Assembly (NCBI GenBank): GCA_040877415.1
Contig: JBBDNV010000183.1
Coordinates: 1 to 57,243, forward strand
DNA length: 57,243 bases
Source: JBBDNV01 sp040877415
GTDB lineage: Bacteria > Planctomycetota > Planctomycetia > Pirellulales > PALSA-1355
Reading direction: 5' to 3'
The translations under genes and the position numbers were made by a program. The stretch's first letter is position 1. Each line of letters starts with the position of its first letter. Positions 55,290-57,243 of this stretch are shown here, in pieces. Under the pieces are notes generated by a model that was not told the DNA's origin, searched no databases, and was given only the letters and a program-made list of their open reading frames with translations.

Positions 55290-55712
55290 TCACTCCCCGA
55301 TCACTTTGACCAGCACGCGCTTGGGCCGCCGGCCGTCGAACTCGCCGTAAAAGATCTGCTCCCAGGGGCCGAAATCGAGCTTGCCGTCGGTAATGGCCAC
55401 GACGACTTCGCGCCCCATGACCTGCCGCTTCATGTGCGCGTCGGCATTGTCTTCGCCCGTGCGGTTGTGAGCGTACCGCTTTGGCGAAGCATCAAACGGC
55501 GCCAACCCTTCCAGCCACTTCTTGTAATCTTCGTGCAGTCCCGGCTCGTCATCGTTGATAAACACGCTGGCGGTGATGTGCATCGCGTTGACCAGCACCA
55601 AACCCTCCCGTACTCCGCTAGCGCGCACGATCTCGTCGACCTTCGGCGTGATGTTTTCAAAAGCCATCCGGGCGGGCAGGTTGAAGGTCAGGTATTCGGT
55701 GTGGGATTTCAT
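55290..55712 (-). CDS. yjbQ: YjbQ/UPF0047 family protein (secondary thiamine-phosphate synthase-like)
   Basis: A 140-residue soluble protein with the UPF0047 features: NAMHITASVFINDDEPGLHEDYKKWLE, then HNRTGEDNADAHMKRQVMGREVVVAITDGKLDFGPWEQIFYGEFDG. Length and motifs are complete. E. coli YjbQ has weak thiamine-phosphate synthase activity; the true role in this family is open. The MKSHTEYLTF start is chosen over an in-frame ATG 30 bases upstream. A frameshifted copy of its first 24 codons lies at 56805-56876. Confidence 0.92.
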   Translation of the reverse strand: MKSHTEYLTFNLPARMAFENITPKVDEIVRASGVREGLVLVNAMHITASVFINDDEPGLHEDYKKWLEGLAPFDASPKRYAHNRTGEDNADAHMKRQVMGREVVVAITDGKLDFGPWEQIFYGEFDGRRPKRVLVKVIGE

Positions 55713-55986
55713 GCGATCGGCCCGGAATTTGACAACAATCAAGTTGCGACATCGGTCTCCGGATGACGGGTGTTGGACATCATTTGGTCAGCGTTTGCGT
55801 CGACTGCAGATAGGCCCGTATGCAACGGATACTGTTGAGCAATTCAGCTTTGTTAATCGCAAAGCCCCTAAAACGACGATGGTCTCGACAGTCTGGCCCG
55901 CCCAGGATATTGCATCATTCCTTCTGCAGAAACGCACTACCACTCTCTTTTGCGCACGCGCGCGTTCGCCTTCCGTCAGGTTCGCA

Positions 55987-56763
55987 TTAAATCGTGTAAC
56001 CAAGATCGGAGTGCTTTGCGGGAGGTGGATCAACCCTCTCGCCGAGGTGATTCTCACTCGGATATACAAACAGACGTTTTGCCTCACGCATGGGCTGGTA
56101 GAAACCCTTGTAGTCGTCTTTCGTGTCTTCACCGATGACGTAGATTCCAGCACCAGGCTTATTGTCCTCCGCTACGAAGGCTGCGCCTGCTCCGGAGCGA
56201 TTCAAGAAAATTCCCTGCAGTGTGATCCTGTCCTCAAGGCATTCAATCTGTAGCACCACCCACCCTTTGTTATCCACAATTTCCAGGCAACGATCATCAT
56301 AGTTGCGGTCAAAGTAGTGGCCGGGATTGAGCGTCCATTTGTTTTCATGAATATCGGCAATCAAATGGCCCTCTTTGTTACGAATCGTGCCAGAGAAGGT
56401 TACCTTGCCATTTCGATGGTTGAGCCAAACGTTTCCGGGTCCCAACAGACGCGCAATTGCGGACAGGTCGACTTTCTCGGCATCTTCAGGACATTTGAAC
56501 TGTATGCATTGACCAGAGCGGCCGATCTCCACTCTAGCGACGCGAGTTACCTCACTATCAATCACAACAGAGAAGGCAGGGAGCGTTCCGGTTGTCTTGC
56601 GCTTTGCATCTTGCCGATATTCCTGGACAAGCGCCTGAATTCCTCCGACCAGCAACACAACAGCGCAGGCACCAATGGCAACTTGCTGCCAGCGCTCGTC
56701 CGCCTGAGTTGTAACTAGCAGAAGTACTATTCCTGCAATGACCACCGCGACCTTAAGAAGCAT
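55987..56763 (-). CDS. orphan membrane-anchored protein, atypical composition
   Basis: A 258-residue protein. Two N-terminal helices (LLKVAVVIAGIVLLLVTT; VAIGACAVVLLVGGIQALV) are followed by a soluble beta-rich part with segments GNVWLNHRNGKVTFSGTIRNKEGHLIADIHENKWTLNPG and LEIVDNKGWVVLQIECLEDRITLQG, and then a polar end. The middle resembles the right-handed Dx-type repeats of some phage or toxin-associated proteins, but no family is recognised. It is more AT-rich and less codon-biased than its neighbours. It sits between intact yjbQ and a yjbQ fragment, which suggests insertion. Confidence 0.75.
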   Translation of the reverse strand: MLLKVAVVIAGIVLLLVTTQADERWQQVAIGACAVVLLVGGIQALVQEYRQDAKRKTTGTLPAFSVVIDSEVTRVARVEIGRSGQCIQFKCPEDAEKVDLSAIARLLGPGNVWLNHRNGKVTFSGTIRNKEGHLIADIHENKWTLNPGHYFDRNYDDRCLEIVDNKGWVVLQIECLEDRITLQGIFLNRSGAGAAFVAEDNKPGAGIYVIGEDTKDDYKGFYQPMREAKRLFVYPSENHLGERVDPPPAKHSDLGYTI

Positions 56764-56804
56764 GATTCATCCTTGGCATTATTTGTAAGGGCCTTCTACG
56801 GTGA

Positions 56805-56876
56805 TCTTCGGCGTGACATTTTCAAACGCCATGCGGTCGGGGAGGTTGAAGTCAGGTAGTCGGTGTGGGATTTCAT
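56805..56876 (-). pseudogene. frameshifted copy of the yjbQ 5' end
   Basis: About 72 bases match the first 24 codons of yjbQ (55641-55712) with several substitutions and one deleted base that shifts the frame after about codon 8. After the deletion the frame reads FNLPDRMAFENVTPK, against FNLPARMAFENITPK in the intact gene. The similarity then stops. Confidence 0.8.
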
Positions 56877-57069
56877 GGCGGTTCTCCACGCGTTGTCCTA
56901 CAAGGTCCTTGCGCATTGGGCAAGGGGGCAAAATCAGGCCAGTCTCGGCCATCATTGACGAACCCCTTTTTTGACCGTAGGCTTCGAAGAGAAGCCTTCC
57001 TTGAATGCAGGTCCCACCCGACCTTCGGCAAGACTGCGCGTGGGGTCGTCCTTTGCCTGAAGTAAGCTC

Positions 57070-57207
57070 ATGCGGAACAGCCGAAAGATCCAAGCGAGAA
57101 CCGGCAGGCTCGACTCGAAGGTTCTCGGCGACATCGTGCGACGTGTGGTTGAGGCGGCTCAGCCCGAGAAGATCATTCCAGCGGAAAGGGGGACATCACG
57201 GCTCTGA
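57070..57207 (+). pseudogene. broken MNT-type minimal nucleotidyltransferase
   Basis: The 45-residue frame reads SKVLGDIVRRVVEAAQPEKII, the usual start of minimal nucleotidyltransferases (antitoxins of MNT-HEPN pairs), where LFGSAARG should follow. Here that segment is lost and the frame ends after PAERGTSRL. The +1 frame downstream keeps SGKGDI, a possible trace of the missing motif. No HEPN partner is visible before the window ends. Confidence 0.6.
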
Positions 57208-57243
57208 AGAAAACTCCTCCGCTAGCTTAGTCCGCTAGCGAGA

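Noticed and set aside
57005..57238. 77-residue plus-strand frame at the window end
   Set aside because: Composition is not protein-like; the overlapping frame with the nucleotidyltransferase motif explains the region better.

Overview
The window is 57 kb of GC-rich, densely coding bacterial DNA. The gene content points to a planctomycete, probably of the Pirellulales. The clues are a b6f-like complex III built around a giant multihaem cytochrome, a long MoxR/vWA cluster with PQQ-propeller and squalene-cyclase-repeat proteins, an NPCBM-domain protein, a double-length ABC-2 permease and several classes of short palindromic repeats. This placement is inference; no rRNA or tRNA gene was seen.

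Region 1 (1-9 kb) holds nucleotide and general metabolism: purD (+), then a minus-strand run of pyrB, pyrC and a NYN-domain RNase-like gene, followed by a GGDEF diguanylate cyclase, an orphan double-length ABC-2 permease, a decayed LolA-like remnant and a D-glutamate cyclase family gene.

Region 2 (9.36-28.5 kb) is one same-strand respiratory block of about 19 kb. It encodes a Rieske protein with a repeat-bearing N-terminal extension, a split cytochrome b whose second half carries extra membrane helices, a 1472-residue protein with eight CxxCH sites and a PDZ-like domain, two paralogous cupredoxin-like lipoproteins and a dihaem cytochrome c lipoprotein. These are followed by a complete A2-type cytochrome c oxidase set with haem A synthesis (ctaA, ctaB), a SCO copper chaperone, a CtaM-like protein and a small CxxC protein. 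Electrons can be inferred to pass from quinol through cytochrome b and Rieske to the octahaem protein, then to the lipoprotein carriers, CuA and oxygen.

Region 3 (28.6-44.9 kb) has a small membrane protein and a PQQ-propeller protein, then a tightly packed MoxR - DUF58 - BatA-like vWA - second vWA - large coiled-coil membrane protein - secreted partner - TAT-exported cyclase-fold protein - NPCBM protein cluster. It looks like a chaperone-driven envelope complex of unknown substrate.

Region 4 (45-55.1 kb) has an archaeal-type phosphoglycerate mutase, an MBL-fold hydrolase, a Rieske ferredoxin, a HAD hydrolase, a 943-residue TPR metalloprotease-like protein, a MazG-like pyrophosphohydrolase, a large membrane protein and an ABC ATPase whose usual permease partner may be the orphan at 5.7-7.4 kb.

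Region 5 (55.1-57.2 kb) looks like a site of insertion and decay: an intact yjbQ gene, an atypical orphan gene, a frameshifted copy of the yjbQ 5' end and a broken MNT-type nucleotidyltransferase. Two paired REP-like palindromes (48.5 and 55.2 kb), a 32-bp identical hairpin at 7.4 and 47.1 kb, and two other palindrome types fill the intergenic gaps.
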